64,000 bases of DNA. Origin: Leadbetterella sp035299025. GTDB lineage: Bacteria; Bacteroidota; Bacteroidia; Cytophagales; Spirosomataceae. Where the stretch lies: contig DATGXK010000010.1 in assembly GCA_035299025.1 (NCBI GenBank), forward strand, positions 186,001 through 250,000, read 5' to 3'. The notes below the pieces were generated by a model, which did not search any database, was not told the origin of the DNA, and was given only the letters and a program-made list of their open reading frames with translations. This document shows, in pieces, positions 33,341-41,311 of this stretch (position 1 is its first letter; each line of letters opens with the position of its first letter). Made by a program: the position numbers and the translations under genes.

Positions 33341-34198
33341 TTAGTAGATGCTTCCGGTATTTACGATTGGAGTAACATTGTGCTCACCACAAAGAACCAC
33401 TAATAAATTACTCACCATCGCAGCTTTTCTTTCCTCGTCCAAATCTACAATATTCTTTTCAGAAAGTTTTGCCAGAGCCATTTCTACCATACCAACGGCA
33501 CCTTCTACTATTTGCTTTCTCGCAGCCACCACGGCAGATGCTTGCTGTCTTTGTAGCATGGCTCCTGCAATTTCCGAAGCATAGGCCAAATGAGAAATTC
33601 TCGCTTCAATTACTTCAATACCCGCTAATTCCAATCTTTCATGGAGTTCTGCCTCCAACACTTGGCTGATTTCACCACTGCTGTCTCTAAGATATATCGT
33701 TGCGTTTTCATCTTCGTTGTTGTCATAAGCATAGGTTACTGCGAGTTTTCTAACCGCGGCTTCTGACTGTATATCAACAAATGAAATGTAATTGTCCACC
33801 TCAAACGAAGCTTTGGCTGTGTCGTTTACCCTCCAAACGACTATAGCCGCAATTTCTATTGGATTACCCATCTTGTCATTTACTTTTAACTTTTGCCCAT
33901 TAAGATTTCGAGCTCTTAAACTTATTTTCTTTTTCAAAAAGAAGGGATTCACCCATCTAAGGCCATTGGTTTTAATCGTTCCTTGGTATCTTCCGAAAAA
34001 AGTAACAACCGCTGCTTCATTGGGATTAATAATTGTCAGGCCCATCAAGCATAAAAGGCCAATAATAATGAGAAAGATGCCTAAAATTGGCTGAATTAAT
34101 TCTTTAATTAAATACACACCTAAAATCATACTTACAATTCCTAAAGCTATAAAAATAAAGCCTGAGGCGGACGAAATTTGTTTTTCATTCATATTCAT
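33341..34198 (-). CDS. SPFH/Band 7 (stomatin-like) membrane protein
   Basis: A 285-residue membrane scaffold protein. Two hydrophobic segments (about 11-33 and 35-57: GFIFIALGIVSMILGVYLI and PILGIFLIIIGLLCLMGLT) are followed by the SPFH domain starting INPNEAAVVTFFGRYQGTI, with LNGQKLKVNDKMGNPIEI and an oligomerising coiled region ASEIAGAMLQRQQASAVVAARKQ. SPFH proteins assemble rings or rafts in membranes and often associate with proteases. It is co-transcribed with a ribbon-helix-helix protein gene. The start has two close ATG codons (MNM); the first is used. Confidence 0.9.
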   Translation of the reverse strand: MNMNEKQISSASGFIFIALGIVSMILGVYLIKELIQPILGIFLIIIGLLCLMGLTIINPNEAAVVTFFGRYQGTIKTNGLRWVNPFFLKKKISLRARNLNGQKLKVNDKMGNPIEIAAIVVWRVNDTAKASFEVDNYISFVDIQSEAAVRKLAVTYAYDNNEDENATIYLRDSSGEISQVLEAELHERLELAGIEVIEARISHLAYASEIAGAMLQRQQASAVVAARKQIVEGAVGMVEMALAKLSEKNIVDLDEERKAAMVSNLLVVLCGEHNVTPIVNTGSIY

Positions 34199-34202
34199 TT
34201 TA

Positions 34203-34251
34203 ATATCATTTTGATATCACAAATTTGATATGATTTGTTCTAGTTTCCAAA
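34203..34251 (-). promoter_or_regulatory. SPFH operon promoter with clustered TGATAT sites
   Basis: On the minus strand TTTG (34248-34251) and CAAATTTG (34220-34227, 7 of 8 to TAnnTTTG) are separated by exactly 20 bp. TGATAT occurs at 34212-34217 and 34226-34231, with inverse copies at 34203-34208 and 34214-34219. The cluster overlaps the -7 and transcription start and could be the operator of the RHH protein in the operon. Confidence 0.5.
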
Positions 34252-34366
34252 TAAATTTTGCTAAATGGAAGAAAATATATTTGAGTGGTTTAATTCAAAT
34301 AAAAAGAGATACATTGTGCCTTGGTAATGAATGGTTATTTTTATATTTAATTGTTTGATTTTCTAA

Positions 34367-34939
34367 CTACTTGTTCATCAAGCCTTCAATAAATGCGTAT
34401 TGCAAAAGCATAATAGTTTTGGCGTCTTTTATTTCACCGGTTTTTATCATCTTCATGGCTTCTTGAAAGTCGAGTTCTAATACCTCGATGTTTTCATGAT
34501 CTACTCCGCCACCTTCATTCATTTTGTGTTCTTTTGAATATTCTGCCACAAAAAAATAGAGGATTTCGGTAACCGAGCCAGGTGACATATATACCTCAAA
34601 AACCTTTTTTACCTCGCTGATTTTGAAGCCAGTCTCCTCTTCGGTTTCTCTTTTTATACAATCCTCTGGGTTGTCGGCATCCAGTAGTCCAGCACAAGCC
34701 TCTATCAACATGCCGTCAGGATTACCATTTAAGTAGGTCGGCATTCTGAATTGTCGGGTAAGAATCACAGTTTTTTGTTCTGAATTGTACAAAAGAATTA
34801 CCGCTCCATTGCCCCTATCGTAGGCTTCTCTGCTTTGGGTTACCCATTCGCCTGACTTCATTTGGTGGTCAAAAGTTACTTTTCGGAGCGTGTACCAATT
34901 GTCAGAAAGCACTTCAGTTTTAATATTTTTTATATTCAT
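34367..34939 (-). CDS. NUDIX hydrolase (NudK/ADP-ribose pyrophosphatase type)
   Basis: A 190-residue NUDIX protein. The catalytic box is GLLDADNPEDCIKRETEEETGF (about 93-114; RETEEETGF is the invariant part), preceded by LTRQFRMPTYLNGNPDG, the usual layout of GDP-mannose and ADP-sugar pyrophosphatases such as NudK. It hydrolyses nucleoside-diphosphate sugars in the cytoplasm. It is divergent from a DeoR-type regulator with 53 bp between, and three direct repeats fill that space, so it is probably under control of that regulator. That would link it to sugar metabolism. Confidence 0.88.
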   Translation of the reverse strand: MNIKNIKTEVLSDNWYTLRKVTFDHQMKSGEWVTQSREAYDRGNGAVILLYNSEQKTVILTRQFRMPTYLNGNPDGMLIEACAGLLDADNPEDCIKRETEEETGFKISEVKKVFEVYMSPGSVTEILYFFVAEYSKEHKMNEGGGVDHENIEVLELDFQEAMKMIKTGEIKDAKTIMLLQYAFIEGLMNK

Positions 34940-34940
34940 T

Positions 34941-34983
34941 ATGATTATTTATGATTAAATATGATTATTTTTGAACAAATATA
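34941..34983. promoter_or_regulatory. DeoR-type operator: three 10-bp direct repeats over two divergent promoters
   Basis: ATGATTATTT, ATGATTAAAT and ATGATTATTT stand head to tail at 34941-34970. A plus-strand -7 element TATTTTTG (34966-34973) serves the DeoR gene and a minus-strand TATATTTG (34976-34983) serves the NUDIX gene. The repeats therefore cover the -33/-7 region of one promoter and the start region of the other. Confidence 0.65.
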
Positions 34984-34992
34984 AGAATTGAA

Positions 34993-35742
34993 ATGAATTT
35001 TCAACTGCGAAAGCATAAAATTTTAGGAATATTAGCGGCCAAAGATTCGGCTGAGGTAGCAGATTTGGCAAGTGAAATTGGCACATCGGAGATTACGATT
35101 CGACGCGATTTGAATACACTTGCCAATCAGGGTTTACTCACGCGAACACATGGAGGGGCTATTCGGAATGATTTTGATAAGCCCAAAATTGCTTTTTTTG
35201 ATAAAAACGACGTAAATGCAGATGCCAAAGAAGAAGTAGCACAGAAAGCCTCCGAATTTATAAAAGATGGGGACGTCATATTTTTGGATTGTGGAAGCAC
35301 TGTTTTTAGAATGTGCAAGTATTTGAAAAATAGAAAGATAAAGGTGGTGACGAATTCCATTCCTGTTTTGTTCGAATTACTTAATAGCGAGGTTCAAATT
35401 AACTTTGCTGGTGGCGAAATAGATGCACTTCGGCAAGCCGCTCACGGGCTTACTGCCTCTGAACATATTGCTCGGTATAAAGCGGATAAGGCTTTTGTTG
35501 GTGTTGATGGTATTTCGATCGCCAATGGACTTAGTGCAAACTCAGAAAAGGAAGCAGAAATGACGATGGCAATGACTGCAAATGCCAAAGAAACCTACTT
35601 TTTGTGTGATTCTTCGAAATTTGAAACCGATAAATATTTCAGATTTGCAGATATTTCTTTGGTTAAAAGTATTGTTTGTGATTCAAAATTACAGTCAATT
35701 TTTAAAGAAAATTATGAAGCAAAAGGTGTTCAATTCATTTAG
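34993..35742 (+). CDS. DeoR/GlpR family transcriptional regulator
   Basis: A 249-residue repressor. The N-terminal DeoR helix-turn-helix covers about 6-55 (LASEIGTSEITIRRDLNTLANQG followed by LLTRTHGGAI), and the C-terminal sugar-phosphate sensor contains the signature DGDVIFLDCGST, VVTNS, GGEID and ADKAFVGVDGIS. It normally releases DNA on binding a phosphorylated sugar. The neighbouring NUDIX gene is the likely target together with its own gene. No other target is indicated in this window. Confidence 0.92.
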   Translation: MNFQLRKHKILGILAAKDSAEVADLASEIGTSEITIRRDLNTLANQGLLTRTHGGAIRNDFDKPKIAFFDKNDVNADAKEEVAQKASEFIKDGDVIFLDCGSTVFRMCKYLKNRKIKVVTNSIPVLFELLNSEVQINFAGGEIDALRQAAHGLTASEHIARYKADKAFVGVDGISIANGLSANSEKEAEMTMAMTANAKETYFLCDSSKFETDKYFRFADISLVKSIVCDSKLQSIFKENYEAKGVQFI

Positions 35743-35879
35743 TTGGATTTTTTACCCATTAATTCTTTCTTTTTACATAAGCATTGAATCAATTCCGATA
35801 AAAACTTCTTCAAAATGTCATTTGATAGACAAATTTTTCTCTAAGAATTTCCCATCTTTGATAAATTAATATCTGTAAC

Positions 35880-36452
35880 ATGAAAAGACACCTGATTCTC
35901 TTAGCGTTCTCGTTCTCATTTGTTTTTACTAGTCAGGCCCAAAAATTTAGAGGCCTTGACAAAAGCCCAATGGATATGGCTTATTATCCTGATAATTTTG
36001 CTCACGACATCAAATTCGCCCCAGAAAAGGTGGGTAAAGAAGCATTCGTAAGGGTTACCTATTCTCGTCCTGCCAAAAAAGACCGTGAAGTTTTTGGAGG
36101 CAAATTAGTTCCTTATGACAAAGTTTGGCGTTTTGGAGCGAATGAGGCCACGGAAATTAAGTTTTTTAAAGACGTGAAAATAGATGGTAAACAAGTTAAA
36201 GCTGGCGTCTACAGCCTTTTTGCAATTCCAACTGTTGACGAATGGACCATTATTTTGAATTCAGAAACGGATATCTGGGGTGACTACGACTACAAAGAAG
36301 CCAAAGATGTGATGAGATTCAAGGTTAAAACCAGAACGTTGGCTGAAAGCCTAGAAAATCTTTCAATAGTATTTACCAAAAGCGAAACCAAAGGAGCCGA
36401 TATGCACATTGGTTGGGACAAAACAGGTGTTACCATTCCAATTGAGCTCTAA
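35880..36452 (+). CDS. exported DUF2911 protein
   Basis: A 190-residue protein with signal peptide 1-20 (ending TSQAQ) and a DUF2911 domain: TYSRPAKKDREVFGGKLVPYDKVWR, FGANEATEIKFFKDV and AGVYSLFAIPT are typical of the family, which is frequent in Bacteroidota. The fold is thought to be beta-rich; no catalytic residues are established. It is monocistronic, ending at an inverted repeat. Function unknown. Confidence 0.88.
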   Translation: MKRHLILLAFSFSFVFTSQAQKFRGLDKSPMDMAYYPDNFAHDIKFAPEKVGKEAFVRVTYSRPAKKDREVFGGKLVPYDKVWRFGANEATEIKFFKDVKIDGKQVKAGVYSLFAIPTVDEWTIILNSETDIWGDYDYKEAKDVMRFKVKTRTLAESLENLSIVFTKSETKGADMHIGWDKTGVTIPIEL

Positions 36453-36456
36453 AAGT

Positions 36457-36520
36457 TTGCCACGAATGCACGAATTTTAATTGGATTAATTAAGCCAGTA
36501 AATTCGTGAATTCGTGGCAA
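36457..36520. repeat. 21-bp inverted repeat between convergent genes
   Basis: The arm at 36457-36477 (TTGCCACGAATGCACGAATT...) and the arm at 36500-36520 are reverse complements with one mismatch, separated by 22 bp. The sequence CACGAATTCACGAATT is reminiscent of a dispersed Bacteroidota repeat. It probably acts as a bidirectional terminator. Confidence 0.7.
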
Positions 36521-36527
36521 CTAATTT

Positions 36528-37445
36528 TCATATATACTTCCTCAACATTTCCACACTTTTTCTAACACCAGTTTCAGCGGCTTCGTTTCCTTCAAATTCG
36601 ATGGAAATATAGCCTTGGTAATTGACCTTGTTGAGAATTTTCACTATTCTTTCATAATCCAAATCCAGACTGTACCATACTCCGCCGCCGTAATAAGTTT
36701 TGGCTTGTACGAAACAGGTATCTTTGGCTATCATCTCCAGTTTATCATAAGGATCTTCCAAGAAATTGCCCGTATCCATCAACAGTTGTAACCAAGGGGA
36801 ATTAATGGCTTTATGGATTCTGAGCATTCCTTGTGGTGTAGCGGCAAGTCCCCAATGGTTTTCTAAGGCCAACAAAACGCCTAAATCTTCTGCTTTTTTA
36901 ACACATTGGGCCACGCCATCGATACACCAACCGAAAGCATCATCTTCGGTATAGCCAGCTATAGCCGGTTCTATTCCGCGAGCTTTCATGAAATCGTCAA
37001 ATGACTTTATAGTGTTCCATCGACCAGTGTTCAGTCGCAAGCATGGAATACCCATTTTGGCAGCTAATTCTATGCAATGATGTGTGTGGTCGATGTGTTT
37101 TTTGCGTTCAGCAGGGTCAGGGTAAACAAAACCCTGATGAATGGATAAGCAAGTAAGGGCTATGCCATTTTCAAAAGCATGACGTTTTAGTTTTTGGATA
37201 TAAGCATTGTCTTCTCCTTCCATTTGTCGGTGCAAAACATCAATGCCATCCAAACCCATTCGAGCGGCATCGTCAATGACTTTTTCTATAGGAAATTTAT
37301 CACCTTTAAAATGCCAATAAGAGTAACTGGAAACGCTTAGTTTTATCCTTGGTTTAAAGTTGTAATCGGCTTGAATATTAGGCTTTGGTAAGACTATCGC
37401 TGCCGAGCCAAGTCCTGCATTTTTTAAAAAATCTCTTCTTTCCAT
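36528..37445 (-). CDS. Tat-exported sugar phosphate isomerase/epimerase-like TIM barrel
   Basis: A 305-residue TIM-barrel protein. MERRDFLKNAGLGSAAIVL is a Tat signal. Metal-site candidates are in LLALENHWG (E), LQLLMDTGNF (D) and GYISIEFEG (E), with histidines in VLHRQMEG and IDHTHHCIE. It belongs to the same broad family as the protein at 31565-32494 but is not a close paralogue. Its leader holds ATATTCAACCC directly before the ATG, akin to the TTATTCAACCA motif of the acid-sugar genes. The reaction is unknown; exported epimerases of this family act on sugars rather than sugar phosphates. Confidence 0.82.
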   Translation of the reverse strand: MERRDFLKNAGLGSAAIVLPKPNIQADYNFKPRIKLSVSSYSYWHFKGDKFPIEKVIDDAARMGLDGIDVLHRQMEGEDNAYIQKLKRHAFENGIALTCLSIHQGFVYPDPAERKKHIDHTHHCIELAAKMGIPCLRLNTGRWNTIKSFDDFMKARGIEPAIAGYTEDDAFGWCIDGVAQCVKKAEDLGVLLALENHWGLAATPQGMLRIHKAINSPWLQLLMDTGNFLEDPYDKLEMIAKDTCFVQAKTYYGGGVWYSLDLDYERIVKILNKVNYQGYISIEFEGNEAAETGVRKSVEMLRKYI

Positions 37446-37456
37446 GGGTTGAATAT
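37446..37456 (-). promoter_or_regulatory. ATTCAACC leader variant before TIM-barrel gene
   Basis: Minus-strand ATATTCAACCC abuts the ATG. It matches nine of eleven positions of the motif found before three acid-sugar genes, with no spacer to the start codon. Confidence 0.35.
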
Positions 37457-37473
37457 CTTTAGGTATAAATTAA

Positions 37474-38796
37474 TTATCTCGGAATCATATAAATTTCCTT
37501 TTGTCTGCCATCAATATATCTGAAGTTGCCTTTTTCGTCGAAAAAACCATCTTCCTCAAGCATGATCCTTACTGTCTTTTTCCATTCAGGTATTTGTACT
37601 GCTGCATTAAGTTCGATAGAATACGCAGTATTCGGATTTAGTGGATAGTCTCCGGGTCCTATGGTTTTTCCCTGATTATCCCACATGCCTATGGTTGGAC
37701 CAGCGGCATGTCCATGGTTACCAATTGGATGGGTGTAAATCGTTCCGTTTATTCCCTCTTTTTTGGATTGAGCTAATGCATCAGCCAATATTTCATTTCC
37801 AGTTTTGCCAGCTTTAAAGTTCTCTGTCAAACATTCCTGTAATCTGTTTCCTTGTGAAAATGCCTTTACCAAATAGTCTGGGATAACAGTTTCTCCTGGT
37901 TTCAAAATATAGGCATGTTGTTGCTGATCTGTGTTTAAGCGTAAATAAGTTATACCAAAGTCACAATGCAGTAAATCACCTGGCATAATGACTTGTTTTT
38001 CAGGTCTTTTGGAGAATGTTCGTAGGTGGTCAAAATTCTCGGGGTCATATCTTTGTACATCCACAGTCGGGTGAAACCATGTTTCTAAACCCAAGTCGGT
38101 CACTTTTTGACGCATCCACCAAACTACATCGTCGGTGGTGGTTACTCCTGGTTGTATCACTTTGTCTGAAAATGCTTCAGCTATTATTTCATGTGAAATT
38201 TTGCAAATTTGCTGGTAAATCACCATTTCTCTTTCGGTGCGGGTTTCGAGCCAATTGACGGCCAAGTCAGAGGCTGAAACTATTTTAGAATGGAACTCGG
38301 AAGGCAGTTTCTTTAATAATTCGCCATGTTCAGTATAAGTTAAGCCATCGGCGTGAGCATAATATTTCGAGAAATTTAGGCCTATTTTCTTCGGATTACG
38401 CTCTTTTATGAGCTTTACCAATGCATCCCATTGGTCCGGATTGGTATTTAAATCCCACTCACCTTTTAATAAATTCCCGACGTCATATCTGGCTATGGCC
38501 AAACGTTCTACTCCATCTTTTTCGCCTTTGTCAGTGAAAACCATAATAGTTCTACGACGAGCCGAAAGCCAAACCGAAGGAAGCATGGTTTTCATGACAG
38601 GGTCCTCGTTGTATTCTCGACCAATAATTACCCACATGTCGATATTTGCTTTTCTCATTAATTTTGGCAAAAGATTGGTCATTCTGTCTTCCAGAATTTC
38701 GTCAACTACTGCGGCTCTTTCTTTTTCTGAAAGGATTTTTTGAGAAAATGAAGGAATGAAAACAAAAGAAAATAAGATAATCAGAAGTCGTTTCAT
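37474..38796 (-). CDS. exported M24 family metallopeptidase (Xaa-Pro aminopeptidase-like)
   Basis: A 440-residue protein with signal peptide 1-18 (ending PSFSQ). The pita-bread domain shows the metal ligands in order: D in LLHCDFGIT, D in LRLNTDQQQ, H in NHGHAAGP, E in YSIELNA and E in VRIMLEEDGFF. The N-terminal creatinase-like domain contains NIDMWVIIGREYNEDP. It should cleave peptides next to proline in the periplasm. It lies 28 bp before the TIM-barrel isomerase in the same direction, so the two may be co-transcribed, without an obvious metabolic link. Confidence 0.88.
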   Translation of the reverse strand: MKRLLIILFSFVFIPSFSQKILSEKERAAVVDEILEDRMTNLLPKLMRKANIDMWVIIGREYNEDPVMKTMLPSVWLSARRRTIMVFTDKGEKDGVERLAIARYDVGNLLKGEWDLNTNPDQWDALVKLIKERNPKKIGLNFSKYYAHADGLTYTEHGELLKKLPSEFHSKIVSASDLAVNWLETRTEREMVIYQQICKISHEIIAEAFSDKVIQPGVTTTDDVVWWMRQKVTDLGLETWFHPTVDVQRYDPENFDHLRTFSKRPEKQVIMPGDLLHCDFGITYLRLNTDQQQHAYILKPGETVIPDYLVKAFSQGNRLQECLTENFKAGKTGNEILADALAQSKKEGINGTIYTHPIGNHGHAAGPTIGMWDNQGKTIGPGDYPLNPNTAYSIELNAAVQIPEWKKTVRIMLEEDGFFDEKGNFRYIDGRQKEIYMIPR

Positions 38797-38873
38797 AGTT
38801 CGTTTGAAGGTTTCAACAATTTTAAGGTTTTTTTCTTAAAAAATTATTCTAATTTGACATTAAATTCAATTGG

Positions 38874-39791
38874 ATGCGATTAATTCTTCAAATTATCATC
38901 TTTTTCGTTTTTGCGAACCAAGAGGTTTCAGCACAGAAACCTTATGTTTTGGTTCTTGGAACGGCTCAGGATGGCGGATTTCCACAAGCTGGATGTAAGA
39001 AAGAATGTTGCAAATCAGTTTGGGAAAATAAAATACCGCACCAAGGTGTTTCTTCACTCGCTTTAATTGATCCCATATCTAAACAAAAATGGATTTTCGA
39101 TGCCACTCCGGATTTTCCAGAGCAACTTCATCTGCTCAATAAACATACAGGAGGTTCAACTCCTGTGGATGGTGTTTTCCTTACTCATGCCCACATTGGT
39201 CACTACACGGGTTTGATGCATTTGGGTAGGGAGGTAATGGGAAGCAGTAAAGTGAAGGTTTTTGCAATGCCCATAATGAAAGATTTTCTTGAAAATAACG
39301 GCCCGTGGAGTCAACTGGTAAGTATTCAAAATATAGAGATTCGCAAAATAGAAGAAGCTGAAGTTATAGTTTTAAATGAGAGAATAAAGGTAGTGCCTTT
39401 CCGCGTTCCACACCGTGACGAATTTTCAGAAACAGTAGGTTATAAAATCATTACAAATGATAAAAGTCTGATATTCATTCCGGATATAGACAAATGGCAA
39501 AAGTGGGATAAAAATTTAGTCGATGTGGTGAAAGAGAATGATGTCCTAGTTTTAGATGGAACATTTTATAAGGACGGAGAGATTGCCAGACCGATGAGTG
39601 AAGTTCCGCATCCATTCATTACGGAAACTGTAGAATTGCTATCGAATTTGCCCAAATATGAAAAGAATAAGGTGAAATTTATTCACCTGAATCACACTAA
39701 TCCCATTTTACAAACCCATTCAAAAGAAAGAAAGGATCTGAAGATGAAAGGATTTGCTTGGGTAGAAACGGGTCAAAAAATAGAATTATAG
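38874..39791 (+). CDS. exported PqqB-like metallo-beta-lactamase-fold protein
   Basis: A 305-residue MBL-fold hydrolase with signal peptide 1-20 (ending EVSAQ). The order GTAQDGGFPQAGCKKECC resembles the start and structural cysteine cluster (C41, C45, C46) of PqqB. The metal motif is H105-A-H107-I-G109-H110: the aspartate of the usual HxHxDH is glycine. H180, D204, H246 and H271 are further candidates. No other pqq gene is near, so a role in PQQ synthesis is unlikely; a periplasmic hydrolase of unknown substrate is preferred. It is divergent from the M24 peptidase and followed by a membrane protein gene. Confidence 0.82.
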   Translation: MRLILQIIIFFVFANQEVSAQKPYVLVLGTAQDGGFPQAGCKKECCKSVWENKIPHQGVSSLALIDPISKQKWIFDATPDFPEQLHLLNKHTGGSTPVDGVFLTHAHIGHYTGLMHLGREVMGSSKVKVFAMPIMKDFLENNGPWSQLVSIQNIEIRKIEEAEVIVLNERIKVVPFRVPHRDEFSETVGYKIITNDKSLIFIPDIDKWQKWDKNLVDVVKENDVLVLDGTFYKDGEIARPMSEVPHPFITETVELLSNLPKYEKNKVKFIHLNHTNPILQTHSKERKDLKMKGFAWVETGQKIEL

Positions 39792-39817
39792 CCGATTCGA
39801 TATTATTTTTACTAAGA

Positions 39818-39826
39818 ATTCAACCC
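39818..39826 (+). promoter_or_regulatory. ATTCAACCC leader motif before DUF5009 gene
   Basis: ATTCAACCC ends 14 nt before the ATG at 39841, the same spacing as before RraA gene 1 and the second enolase-superfamily gene. Confidence 0.35.
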
Positions 39827-39840
39827 TAAAAAATCTAAAA

Positions 39841-41019
39841 ATGAATCAAACCTCAACCCAAAGAAACCACGCCGTCGATATTTATCGTGGCTTTGTGATG
39901 TTCCTTATGATGGCCGAGATATTAGAGTTTTCAAAAGTCTCAGAAGCCATTCCCGATAGTAAATTTTGGAGTTTTCTGGCTTTCCATCAGTCACATGTAG
40001 AATGGGTGGGATGCTCCCTTCACGATCTCATTCAGCCATCATTTAGTTTTTTAGTGGGGGTGGCTTTACCTTTTTCTATAGCCAGTAGAATGGCCAAAGG
40101 TGCTAATTTTAAGTCACTTTTGTTGCATACCTTAAAGCGGTCGCTTATTCTTATTTTGTTGGGTGTATTTCTGAGGTCAACGGGTAGGCTCATGACCAAT
40201 TGGACTTTTGAAGATACTTTGACTCAGATTGGTTTGGGCTATACTTTTCTATTCCTAATCGGTTTTCTAAAACCCAAAATGCAGTGGGTCAGTTTCGCGG
40301 TAATTTTGGTTGGGTATTGGCTAGCTTTTGCTTTGTATCCAGTCCAACAGGTTGATTTTTACCTGATTGGAAAAGGTGACGAAGGACAGCCTCCGTTGTT
40401 GAATGGTTTTGCAGCTCATTGGAATAAATTTTCCAACATGGCCGCAGGATTTGATACTTGGTTTCTGAATCTTTTTCCGAGAGAAAAACCTTACACATTT
40501 AATAGAGGTGGTTATGTGACCTTGAGTTTTGTTCCTACCTTAGGCACGATGATTTTGGGACTTTTTGCAGGAAATATCTTAAAATCTGAGAAAACCAATA
40601 AAGAAAAATGGAAGCAGTTTTTAGTTTATGGTGTTTCACTTTTAGTAATCGGTTTCTTACTAAATCTTTCAGGAATTTGTCCAAACGTTAAACGTATATG
40701 GACACCCACTTGGGTCCTTTTCAGCGGAGGATGGTGTTTTTTGTTACTTTCTTTGTTTTATTTTTTGGTAGAAATAAAGGGCAAAATTTCGTCATTCGAA
40801 TTCCTGAAAATTATAGGAGTAAATTCCATTGCGGCTTATGTGATAGCTCATACTTTGGTATACTTTATTGCAGACAATTTACCAGTTCATTTGGGTAAAA
40901 ACTATGCTCAGATTTTCGGAGAACATTATGAGCATCTGGTTAATGGTGCATTGGTGTTGTTTCTAGAATGGCTCGTGCTTTGGTGGATGTACAAGAAGAA
41001 GATTTTTATCAAGATCTAG
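39841..41019 (+). CDS. DUF5009/HGSNAT-like polytopic membrane protein
   Basis: A 392-residue inner membrane protein with about ten helices. The start RNHAVDIYRGFVMFLMMAE and the loop WVGCSLHDLIQPSFSFLVGVALPFS are typical of relatives of heparan-alpha-glucosaminide N-acetyltransferase, which transfer acetyl groups across the membrane to sugars; the conserved His lies in HQSHVEWVG. It may acetylate a periplasmic or cell-wall sugar. It follows the PqqB-like gene by 49 bp and ends at a large inverted-repeat element. Confidence 0.87.
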   Translation: MNQTSTQRNHAVDIYRGFVMFLMMAEILEFSKVSEAIPDSKFWSFLAFHQSHVEWVGCSLHDLIQPSFSFLVGVALPFSIASRMAKGANFKSLLLHTLKRSLILILLGVFLRSTGRLMTNWTFEDTLTQIGLGYTFLFLIGFLKPKMQWVSFAVILVGYWLAFALYPVQQVDFYLIGKGDEGQPPLLNGFAAHWNKFSNMAAGFDTWFLNLFPREKPYTFNRGGYVTLSFVPTLGTMILGLFAGNILKSEKTNKEKWKQFLVYGVSLLVIGFLLNLSGICPNVKRIWTPTWVLFSGGWCFLLLSLFYFLVEIKGKISSFEFLKIIGVNSIAAYVIAHTLVYFIADNLPVHLGKNYAQIFGEHYEHLVNGALVLFLEWLVLWWMYKKKIFIKI

Positions 41020-41028
41020 TTGTTTTGA

Positions 41029-41266
41029 ACCGCACCGGCGGCCCGGACGGATTTTATGGATTTGATACGGATATAATCGTTCTTTTTGCGATTACAAACT
41101 ACTTTATGGTTTTAATTCTATTTGTTTGAAAAATAGAATCCGTGTCAAAACACGGATTTTATGGATTTGACACGGATATATTCGTTCTTTTGGGGATTAC
41201 AAACTGCTTTATAGTTTTAATTCTATTTGTTTGAAAAATAGAATCCGTCCGGGCCGCCGGTGCGGT
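41029..41266. repeat. composite element: two 95-bp direct repeats inside 25-bp GC-rich inverted repeats
   Basis: A perfect 25-bp inverted repeat (41029-41053 and 41242-41266; ends ACCGCACCGGCGGCCC...) encloses two copies of a 95-bp unit at 41049-41143 and 41154-41248. The copies differ at six positions and repeat with a 105-bp period. Each unit ends in a small hairpin (TTCTATTT / AAATAGAA), and the spacer forms CCGTGT-CAAA-ACACGG. It fills the space between two convergent genes. No coding capacity; it looks like a non-autonomous or REP-type mobile repeat. Confidence 0.85.
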
Positions 41267-41311
41267 CTAATCGGTGTTAATCCGTGTTCTTATTGTAGAA
41301 TATTGAGCAGT

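Noticed and set aside
34941..34970. CRISPR-like repeat
   Set aside because: Three contiguous 10-bp units without spacers between two divergent promoters fit an operator, not a CRISPR array.
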